Under the pieces are notes generated by a model that did no database searches, had not been told where the DNA came from, and saw only the letters and a program-made list of their open reading frames with translations. A program made the position numbers and the translations under genes. This document shows, piece by piece, positions 28,101-36,649 of a stretch of 64,000 nt of DNA. This DNA comes from Methyloversatilis discipulorum (lineage in GTDB: Bacteria > Pseudomonadota > Gammaproteobacteria > Burkholderiales > Rhodocyclaceae). The stretch is taken from positions 2,666,001 to 2,730,000 of the forward strand of contig NZ_ARVV01000001.1 in the NCBI RefSeq assembly GCF_000385375.1, given 5' to 3'. The first letter of the stretch is position 1. Each line of letters begins with the position of its first letter.

Positions 28101-31022
28101 ATGAAACGAATGCTCTTCAACGCGACGCAGGCCGAAGAGCTGCGCGTCGCGATTGTCGATGGTCAGAAGCTTGTTGACCTCGACATTGAGTCATCCAGCA
28201 AGGAACAGCGCAAAAGCAACATCTACAAGGCAGTCATCACCCGCATCGAGCCCAGCCTCGAAGCATGCTTTGTCGATTACGGCGCAGATCGCCACGGCTT
28301 CCTGCCGTTCAAGGAAGTTTCCAAGTCCTATTTCAAGCCCGATCTCGAACCCGGCCGCGCCCGCATCCAGGATGCGCTGTCGGTGGGTCAGGAACTGATC
28401 GTCCAGATCGACAAGGACGAACGCGGCAACAAGGGCGCCGCACTCACCACCTTCATTTCGCTGGCCGGCCGCTACCTGGTGCTGATGCCGAACAACCCGC
28501 GCGGCGGCGGTGTTTCGCGCCGCGTCGAAGGTGACGACCGCGCCGAACTGCGCGAAACCATGGATCAGCTCGAAGTGCCGTCCGGCATGAGCCTGATCGC
28601 CCGCACTGCCGGCATCGGCCGCAACGCCGAAGAACTGCAGTGGGACCTGAACTACCTGCTGCAGCTGTGGACCGCCATCGAAGGCGCCGCCCAGTCGCAG
28701 TCCGGCGCCTTCCTGATCTACCAGGAAGGCAGTCTGGTGATCCGCGCGATCCGCGACTACTTCCAGCCCGACATCGGCGAAATCCTGATCGACACCGACG
28801 AGGTGTACGACCAGGCCTACACCTTCATGGAACACGTGATGCCCGGTAACGTGGCGCGCGTGAAGCGCTACCGCGACGACGTGCCGCTGTTCTCGCGCTT
28901 CCAGATCGAACACCAGATCGAGTCCGCCTACTCCCGTCAGGTGAACCTGCCCTCGGGCGGCGCCATCGTGATCGACCACACCGAAGCACTGGTAGCGGTG
29001 GACGTGAACTCCGGCCGCTCGACCAAGGGCAGCGACATCGAGGAAACCGCGCTGCGCACCAACTGCGAAGCGGCCGACGAAATTGCCCGCCAGTTGCGTC
29101 TGCGCGACCTCGGCGGCCTCATCGTCATCGACTTCATCGACATGGAAAACCCGCGCGCCCAGCGCGAGGTGGAAACCCGCCTGCGCGATGCGCTGCATCA
29201 CGACCGCGCGCGCGTGCAGATGGGCAAGATCAGCCGCTTCGGCCTGCTCGAACTGTCGCGCCAGCGCCTGCGCCCGGCGCTGGCCGAAACCAGCTACATC
29301 CCCTGCCCGCGCTGCAGCGGCACCGGCCACATCCGCTCGACCGAATCGGCCGCGCTGCACATCCTGCGCATCCTCGAAGAGGAAGCGATGAAGGAAAACA
29401 CGGGTGCCGTGCACACCCAGGTGCCGGTCGACGTCGCCACCTTCCTGCTGAACGAGAAGCGGGCCGACATCAACGCGATCGAACTGCGTCACAAGGTCAA
29501 CATCGTCCTGATCCCGAACAAGTATCTGGAAACGCCGGCGCACGAAATCACCCGTCTGCGCCACGACCAGCTGAACCTCGAAGGCGTGGCCCAGCCGTCC
29601 TACCAGATGGCAGTGAATCCGTCGGCCGAGAGCTATCAGCCGCCGTCCGCCATTCCGGCCGACGAGCGTCCGAAGCGTCAGGAAGCGGCGATCAAGCACA
29701 TCACGCCGGACCAGCCGGCACCGGTCGTGGCCGAGACCGCACCGGCCGCGCCGGTCGCTGCAGCGCCGGCGGCTGCACCCGCGGCCAAGGGTGGCTTCTT
29801 CGGCTGGATCGCCGGGCTGTTCGGCGGCGGCGCAGCCGCGCCAGCCCCGGCGCCCGCTCCGGCCCCGGAAGCGAAGCCCGCACAGACGCGCGAACGCGGT
29901 CCGCGTGGCGAGGGCGAACGCGGTCGCAACCGCAACCGTCGCGACAACCGCGAAGGTCGCGAGGGCCGCGAAGGTCGTGAACAACGCGAGCCGCGTGAAC
30001 CGCGCGAAGCGCAGAACAAGAGCGAAGGCCGCGACGGTCAGCGCAAGCAGCGCGAACCCCGTGAGCCGCGCGAGCCGCGCGAGCCGCGCAACGAGCAGGA
30101 AGCCGCCGCGCCGCGCGAACCGCGTCCGCCGCGCGAGCCGCGCCCGCCGCGTGAGCCGCGCGAGCGTGCCGCCAATGACGCACGCGAACAGCAGCAGGCA
30201 CAGACCGATCTGCCGCTGGCCGCCGCCACCGGCACTCAGCCGGAGAATGTCGCGCCGGCGGAGGGTGGCGAAGGTGCTGCACCGCGCAGCCGTCGCCGCC
30301 GTGGTGGCCGCCGCGAACGTGGCGAGCGCCGTCCGGACGGCGTGGAAGGCGCAGTTGCCGATGTCGCCGCAGTCGAGGGCGATCTGACGGTGACCGATTC
30401 CGCCGCCAATGAAGTGCCCGCTGCCGCCGTGGAAGCCCAGGCCGCGCTGCCGCTGGACGTCCCCGTCGCAGCACCGATCGCCGCCGAGCCGGCCCCGTTG
30501 GCCGACGCTGCACCGGTGACCGAAGTCGCCGCGGTGGTCGAAGCACCGGTGGCGCCTGTCGTGTCGGCACCGATGGTGTCTGCACCTGCTGCCCCGGAGC
30601 CGGCAGTGGTCGAACCTGTCGCGGTCGACGCACCGGTGACCGAGCCCGTCGTGGCTGAAGTGGCTGCACTGCCGGTGGTCGAAGTGGCTACCGAACCGGT
30701 GGCCGCGCCGGCACCCGTCGTCGATCAACCGGCACAGATCGCAGCCTCGTTGAACGATGCTGGCGAATCGACGCTGGTGCGCGCGATGGAAAGCTTCGGC
30801 TCGGCGGCGCAGCCGTCCGCGCCGGCGCCGACAGTCGCACCGGCAGCCGATCTGCAGAGCACGCTGGCCGAGAGCGGCCTGGTCATGGTGGAAACCTCGG
30901 CCGAGCGCGCTGCCGGCATCGAACCCGTCATCGTCGAGCAGCCGCAACTGGGCCGTCGCCGTCGTGCGGCACCGGTGATCGCCAACGAACCGATGCAGCA
31001 GGTGGAAACACGCAACGAGTGA
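28101..31022 (+). CDS. rne: ribonuclease E
   Basis: The main mRNA-decay and RNA-processing endonuclease and scaffold of the degradosome. The 973-residue protein has the S1 domain near residues 35-120, the 5' sensor/RNase H and DNase I-like catalytic core ([20 protein letters not shown] and LIVIDFIDM supply the acidic metal ligands), and the zinc-link [10 protein letters not shown]. After about residue 510 the sequence becomes disordered: Pro/Ala-rich, then a long Arg/Glu/Pro repeat tract, then Ala/Val/Pro/Glu-rich. This tail would carry RNA-binding and partner-binding segments. The start [10 protein letters not shown] is conserved. Confidence 0.97.
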   Translation: MKRMLFNATQAEELRVAIVDGQKLVDLDIESSSKEQRKSNIYKAVITRIEPSLEACFVDYGADRHGFLPFKEVSKSYFKPDLEPGRARIQDALSVGQELIVQIDKDERGNKGAALTTFISLAGRYLVLMPNNPRGGGVSRRVEGDDRAELRETMDQLEVPSGMSLIARTAGIGRNAEELQWDLNYLLQLWTAIEGAAQSQSGAFLIYQEGSLVIRAIRDYFQPDIGEILIDTDEVYDQAYTFMEHVMPGNVARVKRYRDDVPLFSRFQIEHQIESAYSRQVNLPSGGAIVIDHTEALVAVDVNSGRSTKGSDIEETALRTNCEAADEIARQLRLRDLGGLIVIDFIDMENPRAQREVETRLRDALHHDRARVQMGKISRFGLLELSRQRLRPALAETSYIPCPRCSGTGHIRSTESAALHILRILEEEAMKENTGAVHTQVPVDVATFLLNEKRADINAIELRHKVNIVLIPNKYLETPAHEITRLRHDQLNLEGVAQPSYQMAVNPSAESYQPPSAIPADERPKRQEAAIKHITPDQPAPVVAETAPAAPVAAAPAAAPAAKGGFFGWIAGLFGGGAAAPAPAPAPAPEAKPAQTRERGPRGEGERGRNRNRRDNREGREGREGREQREPREPREAQNKSEGRDGQRKQREPREPREPREPRNEQEAAAPREPRPPREPRPPREPRERAANDAREQQQAQTDLPLAAATGTQPENVAPAEGGEGAAPRSRRRRGGRRERGERRPDGVEGAVADVAAVEGDLTVTDSAANEVPAAAVEAQAALPLDVPVAAPIAAEPAPLADAAPVTEVAAVVEAPVAPVVSAPMVSAPAAPEPAVVEPVAVDAPVTEPVVAEVAALPVVEVATEPVAAPAPVVDQPAQIAASLNDAGESTLVRAMESFGSAAQPSAPAPTVAPAADLQSTLAESGLVMVETSAERAAGIEPVIVEQPQLGRRRRAAPVIANEPMQQVETRNE

Positions 31023-31041
31023 GGCGCTGACACCGCCAGAG

Positions 31042-31068
31042 GGGCCCGGCATTGTCCGGGCCCTTTTT
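31042..31068 (+). terminator. intrinsic terminator of rne
   Basis: Stem GGGCCCGG (31042-31049), 6-base loop, CCGGGCCC (31056-31063) and TTTTT, beginning 20 bases after the rne stop. Confidence 0.85.
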
Positions 31069-31183
31069 GCATGTCCGTCAGCAAGCCCGCCCGGCACCGG
31101 GTGATTTTCCCGTGCTGGCACCGCCCGTTTTCACCGACACTGCGCACGCTTTTTTCAATCACAACAAACGAGGAGAACACCCC

Positions 31184-31699
31184 ATGCGTCTTTTTGCAGC
31201 CCTGCTCGCCATCGTCGCCAGCACCACGGTTTTTGCGCACGGCCCGTCGCGCCTGAAGGCGAACGAAACGATCACGCTGAAAGCCAGCCCGGACGCCGTG
31301 TGGGCCAAGGTGAAGGACTTCACGCAGCTGCAGTCCTGGCACCCGGCGGTCGAGAGCAGCACCGCCACCGCCGGCAGCGATGTCGGCTCGGTACGTACGC
31401 TGAAGATCAAGGGTGGCGGCGAAGTGGTCGAGAAGCTGGAAGCAATCTCGGACGCTGATCGCAGCTTGACCTACACCGCCCAGGACGGCGGCGCGCTGCC
31501 GGTCAGCAAGTACAAGTCGACGATTACCGTGAAGCCGGCCGACGGTGGCGGTTCGACGGTTGAGTGGAAAGGCGTGTTCTTCCGCGCCGACGCCAGCGAG
31601 CACCCGGCCGCGGGCAAGGATGACGAGGCGGCCACCGGCACCATCAAGGCGGTCTATACCGACGGCCTGAACAACCTGAAAGCGCTGCTGGACAAGTAA
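31184..31699 (+). CDS. MxaD-like exported SRPBCC protein
   Basis: A 171-residue protein with a clear signal peptide (cleavage after VFA, about residue 19) and a START/SRPBCC (polyketide cyclase-like) domain: ETITLKASPDAVWAKVKDF, LQSWHPAVESS and a C-terminal long helix. It resembles MxaD, a periplasmic protein that in methylotrophs promotes electron transfer from methanol dehydrogenase to cytochrome cL. No mxa or xox gene is next to it, so a role in methanol oxidation is inference from family resemblance. AGGAG lies nine bases before the ATG. It has its own terminators on both sides. Confidence 0.75.
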   Translation: MRLFAALLAIVASTTVFAHGPSRLKANETITLKASPDAVWAKVKDFTQLQSWHPAVESSTATAGSDVGSVRTLKIKGGGEVVEKLEAISDADRSLTYTAQDGGALPVSKYKSTITVKPADGGGSTVEWKGVFFRADASEHPAAGKDDEAATGTIKAVYTDGLNNLKALLDK

Positions 31700-31718
31700 T
31701 CGTCACAGCAACGACAAG

Positions 31719-31743
31719 ACGGGCGGCCTTGGCCGCCCGTTTT
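31719..31743. terminator. bidirectional terminator between mxaD-like gene and phosphatase gene
   Basis: A 10-bp stem (ACGGGCGGCC, 2-base loop, GGCCGCCCGT) followed by TTTT on the plus strand. It lies 20 bases after the MxaD-like stop and abuts the stop codon of the convergent phosphatase gene, so it probably serves the plus strand best. Confidence 0.7.
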
Positions 31744-32213
31744 CATTTGAGTCGTTGCTGCAGCTCGCGGACCAGACCGTCGGCTGCGTCCTCGATCAGG
31801 TCGAGCACCCGTTCGAAGCCAGCCGGGCCACCGTAGTAGGGATCCGGCACCTCGTCCTCGTCGAAGCGTTCGGCGTGCTGGAGGAAGAGCGCCAGCTTGT
31901 GGCGCAGCGGCTCCGGGCAGTTGCGTTCGAGATTGCGCAGGTTGTCGCGGTCCATCGCGTAGATCAGGTCGAACTGCGCGAAATCGGCGCCATCGACGCG
32001 ACGCGCCCGGATGCGCGTCAGATCGACCCCACGCGACGCAGCCGCCGCAGCCGCACGCGGGTCAGGTTTGCTGCCGACGTGATGGGCGTGCGTGCCGGCC
32101 GATGCGACCTCGACGCGTTCGTGCAGCCCCGCGGCCTCCAGCCGCGCGCGCACCACGCCCTCGGCAGTCGGCGAACGACAGATGTTGCCCATGCAGCAGA
32201 ACAGTATCTTCAT
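31743..32213 (-). CDS. low-molecular-weight protein-tyrosine phosphatase
   Basis: A 156-residue phosphatase with the P-loop CMGNICRSP near the N-terminus (Cys7-x5-Arg13-Ser14) and the general-acid Asp in VPDPYYGG. Family members act on protein tyrosine phosphate, sometimes with a polysaccharide tyrosine kinase, but no kinase is nearby. The start is the ATG immediately before KILFCCMGN; the open frame extends upstream without conservation. Confidence 0.92.
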   Translation of the reverse strand: MKILFCCMGNICRSPTAEGVVRARLEAAGLHERVEVASAGTHAHHVGSKPDPRAAAAAASRGVDLTRIRARRVDGADFAQFDLIYAMDRDNLRNLERNCPEPLRHKLALFLQHAERFDEDEVPDPYYGGPAGFERVLDLIEDAADGLVRELQQRLK

Positions 32214-32256
32214 GTCGGGATCCCGTGCAGCGCGCAGCGGCCGGCGCATCCAGCGC

Positions 32257-33198
32257 TCAAGCACAGCCACCGCCCGCAGCGACATCCAGGCGGACCGGGA
32301 TGCCACCCATTGCGTCCTCGTCGCCCCATGAACGGACAGGCAGCTCGGGCGGATCGAAGGCGGTATCGCCCTCCTCCACTACGCTGCCCGGCTTCAGACC
32401 GGCGAAATCGAACAGCTTCTGATCGGCCAGGTGCGACGGCACGACATTGCGCATCGCCGTAGCCATCGATTCGATCCGCCCCGGATACAGCCGCGCCCAC
32501 TCCTGCAGCATGGCCTTCACCTGCTTGCGCTGCGCGTTCTCCTGCGAGCCGCACAGATTGCACGGAATGATGGGGTAGTCCATTACCCGGGCGAAGCGCT
32601 CGATGTCGCGCTCGGTGCAGTAGGCCAGCGGCCGGATCACGATGTGGCGGCCGTCGTCGCTGACCAGCTTGGGCGGCATGGACTTGATCTTGCCGCCGAA
32701 GAACATGTTCAGGAACAGCGTTTCCAGCAGGTCGTCGCGGTGGTGGCCCAGCGCGATCTTGGTCGCACCCAGTTCGGACGCCACGCGGTAGATGATGCCG
32801 CGCCGCAGCCTTGAGCAAAGGCCACAGGTGGTCTTGCCCTCGGGAATCTTGTCCTTGACGATGGAGTAGGTGTCTTCGGTCTCGATCCGGTACTCGACGC
32901 CGATGCGCTTGAAGTAGTCCGGCAGGATGTGGTCGGGGAAACCGGGCTGCTTCTGGTCGAGGTTGAAAGCGATCAGCCGGAAGCGCACCGGTGCCCGCTC
33001 CTGCAGGCCGCGCAGCAGTTCCAGCATCGTGTACGAATCCTTGCCGCCGGACATGCACACCATGATCACATCGCCGTCCTCGATCATCGAGTAGTCGCCG
33101 ATGGCCTGCCCGACCGCACGTTCGAGGCGCTTGCGGAACTTGAGGAAGGTGTTGGACAGCGTCACCGATTCCGGTGACACCGATGAAAGGTCGGACAT
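32257..33198 (-). CDS. ttcA: tRNA 2-thiocytidine(32) synthetase TtcA
   Basis: It thiolates cytidine 32 in tRNA, using ATP and an Fe-S cluster. The 313-residue protein has the PP-loop [10 protein letters not shown] (about residues 51-60) and the two CxxC pairs of the TtcA family, [10 protein letters not shown] and CNLCGSQ. The ATG at 33198 has GGAG seven bases upstream; a start seven codons earlier lacks support. It precedes the phosphatase gene by 43 bases. Confidence 0.94.
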   Translation of the reverse strand: MSDLSSVSPESVTLSNTFLKFRKRLERAVGQAIGDYSMIEDGDVIMVCMSGGKDSYTMLELLRGLQERAPVRFRLIAFNLDQKQPGFPDHILPDYFKRIGVEYRIETEDTYSIVKDKIPEGKTTCGLCSRLRRGIIYRVASELGATKIALGHHRDDLLETLFLNMFFGGKIKSMPPKLVSDDGRHIVIRPLAYCTERDIERFARVMDYPIIPCNLCGSQENAQRKQVKAMLQEWARLYPGRIESMATAMRNVVPSHLADQKLFDFAGLKPGSVVEEGDTAFDPPELPVRSWGDEDAMGGIPVRLDVAAGGGCA

Positions 33199-33357
33199 GA
33201 ACACTCCACGCGTCCGCACTGAAGTTTCGGACTTAAACGCCGATTATATCCACGAGCGTCACGGCCGGCGGGCATGCCACCCGGCGGCACACGGCCTCTC
33301 CTGCGCACCGTCTCACAGATGCCTACAATCGAATTGCCACATTCATGACGCCGCGTG

Positions 33358-34038
33358 ATGAACCCGTTGTTCCGCATCGCCTGCACCGGCCTGTTTCTGA
33401 TATCGCCCGCACTGGCTGCGCCCGTCAGCGCGCCCGCGTTCAGCGGGTTGCCGCAGGATGCCCGCGTTGCATTGATGCCGCTCAACGTCGAACTGTTCAT
33501 GATCAGCGCGGGCGGTCTGCCTGAACCTGTGGCCGAGTGGAGTGCGCAGGCACGCGAGAACATGTCTGTCTCCATTCGCAACCGCGAGGCGGCGGTCGGT
33601 CGCACGCTCGTTACCGACATCGATGCCGACGATCCGCAGGTGGTCGACCTGATCCGCCTTCATGGCACCGTCGCCAGCGCAATTGCGCTGCATCACTACA
33701 TGGACCGGTATGAGTTGCCGACCAAGGGCAAACAACTGGACTGGCGTCTGACCGGAGACACCGCCCGTCTGGCTGAGCGGACCGGCGCCGATTACGGTCT
33801 GTTCATCTTCCTGCGCGACAGCTATGCAACGATGGAGCGCAAGGCAACGATGGTCGTCGCGGCGCTGTTCAAGGTGAATCTCGGTGGCGGCGCCCAGGTC
33901 GGCTATGCCTCGCTGGTCGACCTGCGCAGCGGCCGTGTTGTGTGGTTCAACCGCCTGTCGCGGCAATGGGGCGACCTGCGAGACCGCGCGTCCGCTGAAG
34001 GGACGATGGACGTACTGCTGGAGGATTTCCCGCAATGA
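33358..34038 (+). CDS. exported protein of unknown function (first of three-gene envelope unit)
   Basis: A 226-residue protein with a signal peptide (cleavage near ALA-AP, about residue 21). The mature part has no motif I recognise; it includes an ADYGLFIFLRDSYATMERK strand pair and VGYASLVDLRSGRVVWFNRL, which has the look of a beta-rich domain seen in outer-membrane-associated proteins that compute or bind a small ligand. It overlaps the M48 protease gene by four bases, which in turn overlaps a lipoprotein gene, so the three are almost certainly one operon. Confidence 0.8.
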   Translation: MNPLFRIACTGLFLISPALAAPVSAPAFSGLPQDARVALMPLNVELFMISAGGLPEPVAEWSAQARENMSVSIRNREAAVGRTLVTDIDADDPQVVDLIRLHGTVASAIALHHYMDRYELPTKGKQLDWRLTGDTARLAERTGADYGLFIFLRDSYATMERKATMVVAALFKVNLGGGAQVGYASLVDLRSGRVVWFNRLSRQWGDLRDRASAEGTMDVLLEDFPQ

Positions 34039-35201
34039 AAGCGGTGCGAAACGTATGGCGTAGCGCACTCTGTGCGCTGGCTCTGGGCGCCATCAGCAGC
34101 TGCGTCCGCGCCGACTTTGCCGTGCCTGCCCCGTTTGAACGTCCAGACGCCATCGCCGATGAGGGTAGTCTCTGGGCACTTATGGACAGGGAAGAAAGCC
34201 GCCTGCGCCACTCCCCGTTCGTACTGCAGGACCCTGCGCTCAATGAGTACCTGCGCGGCATCGTGTGCCGGCTGGCCGGCGACCGGTGCGGCGAAATCCG
34301 CGTCTATCTGGTCCGCACCCCATATTTCAATGCGAGCATGGCGCCCAACGGCACGCTGCAGATCTGGACCGGCCTGCTGCTGCGCGCGGCCAACGAGGCT
34401 CAGCTCGCGGCGGTGATCGGCCACGAGATCGGTCACTACATGCGGCATCACACGGTCGAACGTCTGGCCGATGCGCGCTCGAAATCGGCCATGGCGCAGT
34501 TCGTCGACATTGCGCTCGGTGCCATCGGCGTCGGCAAGCTCGGCCACATCACGCAGCTCGGCGTACTGGCCAGTCAGTTCGCCTTTTCCCGCGACAATGA
34601 GTCGGAAGCGGACGCCATCGGCCTGGAGTTGATGCATGCGGCCGGCTATGACCCCATGGAAGCGTCAAAAGTGTGGGAACAGCTGATCGAGGAAGGCGAG
34701 GACGACTATGGCGGCGGTCTCGCGCTGTTCGCTACCCATCCCACGCCGCGCACTCGCCATGACCGTCTCGCCGCCCAGGCACAGAAGCTGGGCGCCGGCG
34801 CGCAGGGCGGAGATGTCGATGCACAACGCTACCATGCAGCCATCGCCTCGATCCGGCCGCAGATAGTGCAGGATGAACTGCGCCGCCGCGTACCTGACAG
34901 CTCGTTGCGCCTGTTCGATCGCCTCATCCGCTACCAGGGCGAAGACGGCCTGCTGCTCTATGCGCGAGCCGCAGCGCTGTCGGCCCGCGACCGCGACGGC
35001 GATGCAGACCGTGCCCTGACCAACCTCGAAGCGTCGGCCGGCCGCGCCGACCAGCCCGCTGAAGCAGAACGTCTGCGGGCACATCTGCTGCGGCGCAAGG
35101 GCGACAACGCTCAGGCACGCGAAGCCTTCACCCGCTATCTCGAGCGTGCGCCGGACGCGCCGGAAGCTCCGATGATCAGGCACTACGTCGATACGCTGTG
35201 A
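34035..35201 (+). CDS. M48-family zinc metalloprotease, probable lipoprotein
   Basis: A 388-residue envelope protease. It has an N-terminal signal with a lipobox ISS-C (Cys23), the zinc motif HEIGHY (His130, Glu131, His134), the downstream ligand block NESEAD (Glu191), and a C-terminal helical part with tetratricopeptide-like repeats (about residues 285-385). The overall plan, M48 catalytic domain plus TPR, is that of BepA-type quality-control proteases and LoiP-like lipoproteins of the outer membrane. Its partners are probably the exported protein before it and the lipoprotein after it. Confidence 0.88.
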   Translation: MKAVRNVWRSALCALALGAISSCVRADFAVPAPFERPDAIADEGSLWALMDREESRLRHSPFVLQDPALNEYLRGIVCRLAGDRCGEIRVYLVRTPYFNASMAPNGTLQIWTGLLLRAANEAQLAAVIGHEIGHYMRHHTVERLADARSKSAMAQFVDIALGAIGVGKLGHITQLGVLASQFAFSRDNESEADAIGLELMHAAGYDPMEASKVWEQLIEEGEDDYGGGLALFATHPTPRTRHDRLAAQAQKLGAGAQGGDVDAQRYHAAIASIRPQIVQDELRRRVPDSSLRLFDRLIRYQGEDGLLLYARAAALSARDRDGDADRALTNLEASAGRADQPAEAERLRAHLLRRKGDNAQAREAFTRYLERAPDAPEAPMIRHYVDTL

Positions 35202-35785
35202 TCCGGCTGCTCGCCGTCCTTTTCCTGTCCGCACAGCTTGCCGCCTGCGGCACGGTATTCAAACGCACATCGGACACGGTCACTGTCGGTAACGTGCTGC
35301 AGGTAAACACGGCCGGCAGCGAGCCGTGGAACCGGTTCACCCCTGATGGCAGCAAGCACCGCGAAATCTGGACTCGACACGGCCTGCCGCTGGACACGCT
35401 TACCTTCTTCTACGCGGTGAAGGACGGCGAACCGCTCGACGATCTGGGCGAAGCCGGTCGCAAACCGCCGCGGTTCCGCGCACACATGGCTGCGGAGGAT
35501 GTGGTGGCGCTGACCGAAACAATGTTGGTCGGACACGGCGGTCACTTTGAACTGGGCAGCCTCGAACCCGCGCGCTTCGCCGGGCACACCGGCTTCCGCT
35601 TTACCTTCGACTACGTCACGCGCGCGGAAGAGGTACCGCGTCGCGGTCTGGGCAGTGGCGCAGTCATTAACCGCAAGCTCTATCTCATCCTGTTTCTGGC
35701 GCCGTCCGGTTTCTTCTTCGACGAAGGGGTGCGCAACGCGCGCACGCTGATCGACGGTGTGCAGCTCGTCGCAATACAACGCTAG
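35198..35785 (+). CDS. lipoprotein of unknown function
   Basis: A 195-residue protein with lipobox LAAC (Cys17). It starts with GTG overlapping the protease stop (GTGA). The mature part shows WNRFTPDGSKHREIWTRHGLPLDTLTFFYAVKDGE and a C-terminal LYLILFLAPSGFFFDEG strand. I do not recognise the family. Tight coupling suggests it works with the M48 protease in the envelope. Confidence 0.78.
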   Translation: MIRLLAVLFLSAQLAACGTVFKRTSDTVTVGNVLQVNTAGSEPWNRFTPDGSKHREIWTRHGLPLDTLTFFYAVKDGEPLDDLGEAGRKPPRFRAHMAAEDVVALTETMLVGHGGHFELGSLEPARFAGHTGFRFTFDYVTRAEEVPRRGLGSGAVINRKLYLILFLAPSGFFFDEGVRNARTLIDGVQLVAIQR

Positions 35786-35874
35786 CAGTTGGTCAGAAAA
35801 CGCTCCCTGCCCGGTGTTCGAGAACCGAGACGGGTTCCGGGCTCGGATCGTCTTTAAGCACTTTCGGATTTCCC

Positions 35875-36278
35875 ATGCCCGGCCATGAGAAACCCCAAGC
35901 CGCGAAGTTCAGCGACATGAGCCCGGAACATCGATTGCCTTAAGGCCACCTGCGCACACCGCTCGTACCGCTCCAGTAACCATTCGCAGCGAGCGTCCGC
36001 TAGTCGATCAGCTCGACTAAAACCTGCTCTTCGCCAGCTCGTCGCCCGAGGCATGGCTGGCTCGGCAGGGGCTCGGATCGCGCTCAGCGCCAACAGCCGC
36101 CCGCTAGGTACGAATACTGCGTGCGGATACTCCAGCAGCGCACTGCCATGTGGCCAAACGGCTGAGCTTCGTGGCAAACGACCACTTCAGCATGGATGGC
36201 GTGATGATCAAAGCGTGGGCCAGTCGCGAGAGCCTTGCGCCAGGGACGGAGGCCGACCAGAGGAGCCTGCTGGCGTAA
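35875..36278 (+). pseudogene. decayed IS5-family transposase remnant
   Basis: Conceptual translation with two frame changes gives transposase pieces in the right order. The N-terminus MPGHEKPQAAKFSDMSPEHR runs into a stop. Next comes TIRSERPLVDQLD, a stop where the family has Tyr, then NLLF. After an internal gap come NDHFSMDGVMIKAWASRESL and a terminal stop at 36276. These match the IRSER-x-L-x-EQLDYNLLFRWF and EHF-x-VDGT-x-IEAWAS blocks of IS5-type DDE transposases. The second block carries the first catalytic Asp. No terminal repeats were recognised. The remnant is non-functional and marks past insertion beside the RCC1 gene. Confidence 0.75.
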
Positions 36279-36649
36279 TCCGGAAGGATTCATGGTTTCT
36301 CACCAGCGTGTTGACGCCCTCTTGAGGAAAGAACGCGCATTTCCGGATGACACGCTGATGACTCGCCAATTGAGGCAGTACATATCATTCATGCCTCTTG
36401 AATTATCTGCACAGCCGGGCTGTAAGGACTTCGTCGAGCGCCGACAACATTCAATCCAGTTAGCGCAGAGCACGAGTCGGACTGAAATTCTCCATATCGC
36501 TTTGCACCGATCTGTGTCGGGTACCACAGAACGCTCATTCGATGGGTGGTCTGCGTATCCAGAATCGTCACTGTCAAAAAATGACAAATGATCAATTTAG
36601 ACGAGGATGAGCGTCGCCCAAGGCGTGTACATTACGCCGGACTGAATGA
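36279..36649. other. non-coding spacer before the RCC1-repeat gene
   Basis: A stretch of 371 bases between the transposase remnant and the RCC1 gene. Short open frames exist on both strands but show no ribosome-binding site, conserved motif or plausible composition. Base composition is visibly lower in GC than the surrounding chromosome. It presumably contains the promoter of the RCC1 gene. Confidence 0.4.

Noticed and set aside
29900..30175. DNA tandem repeat or CRISPR-like array in the C-terminal part of rne
   Set aside because: The repetition is of Arg/Glu/Pro codons within the RNase E reading frame, without regular spacers.
28191..31121. A 976-codon minus-strand open frame opposite rne
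   Set aside because: Antisense of the RNase E gene; the low-complexity runs mirror the Arg/Glu/Pro and Ala/Val tracts of rne.
36300..36595. Short open frames on both strands before the RCC1 gene as real small genes
   Set aside because: No ribosome-binding site, no motif and no coherent codon bias; they sit in a decayed region next to the transposase remnant.
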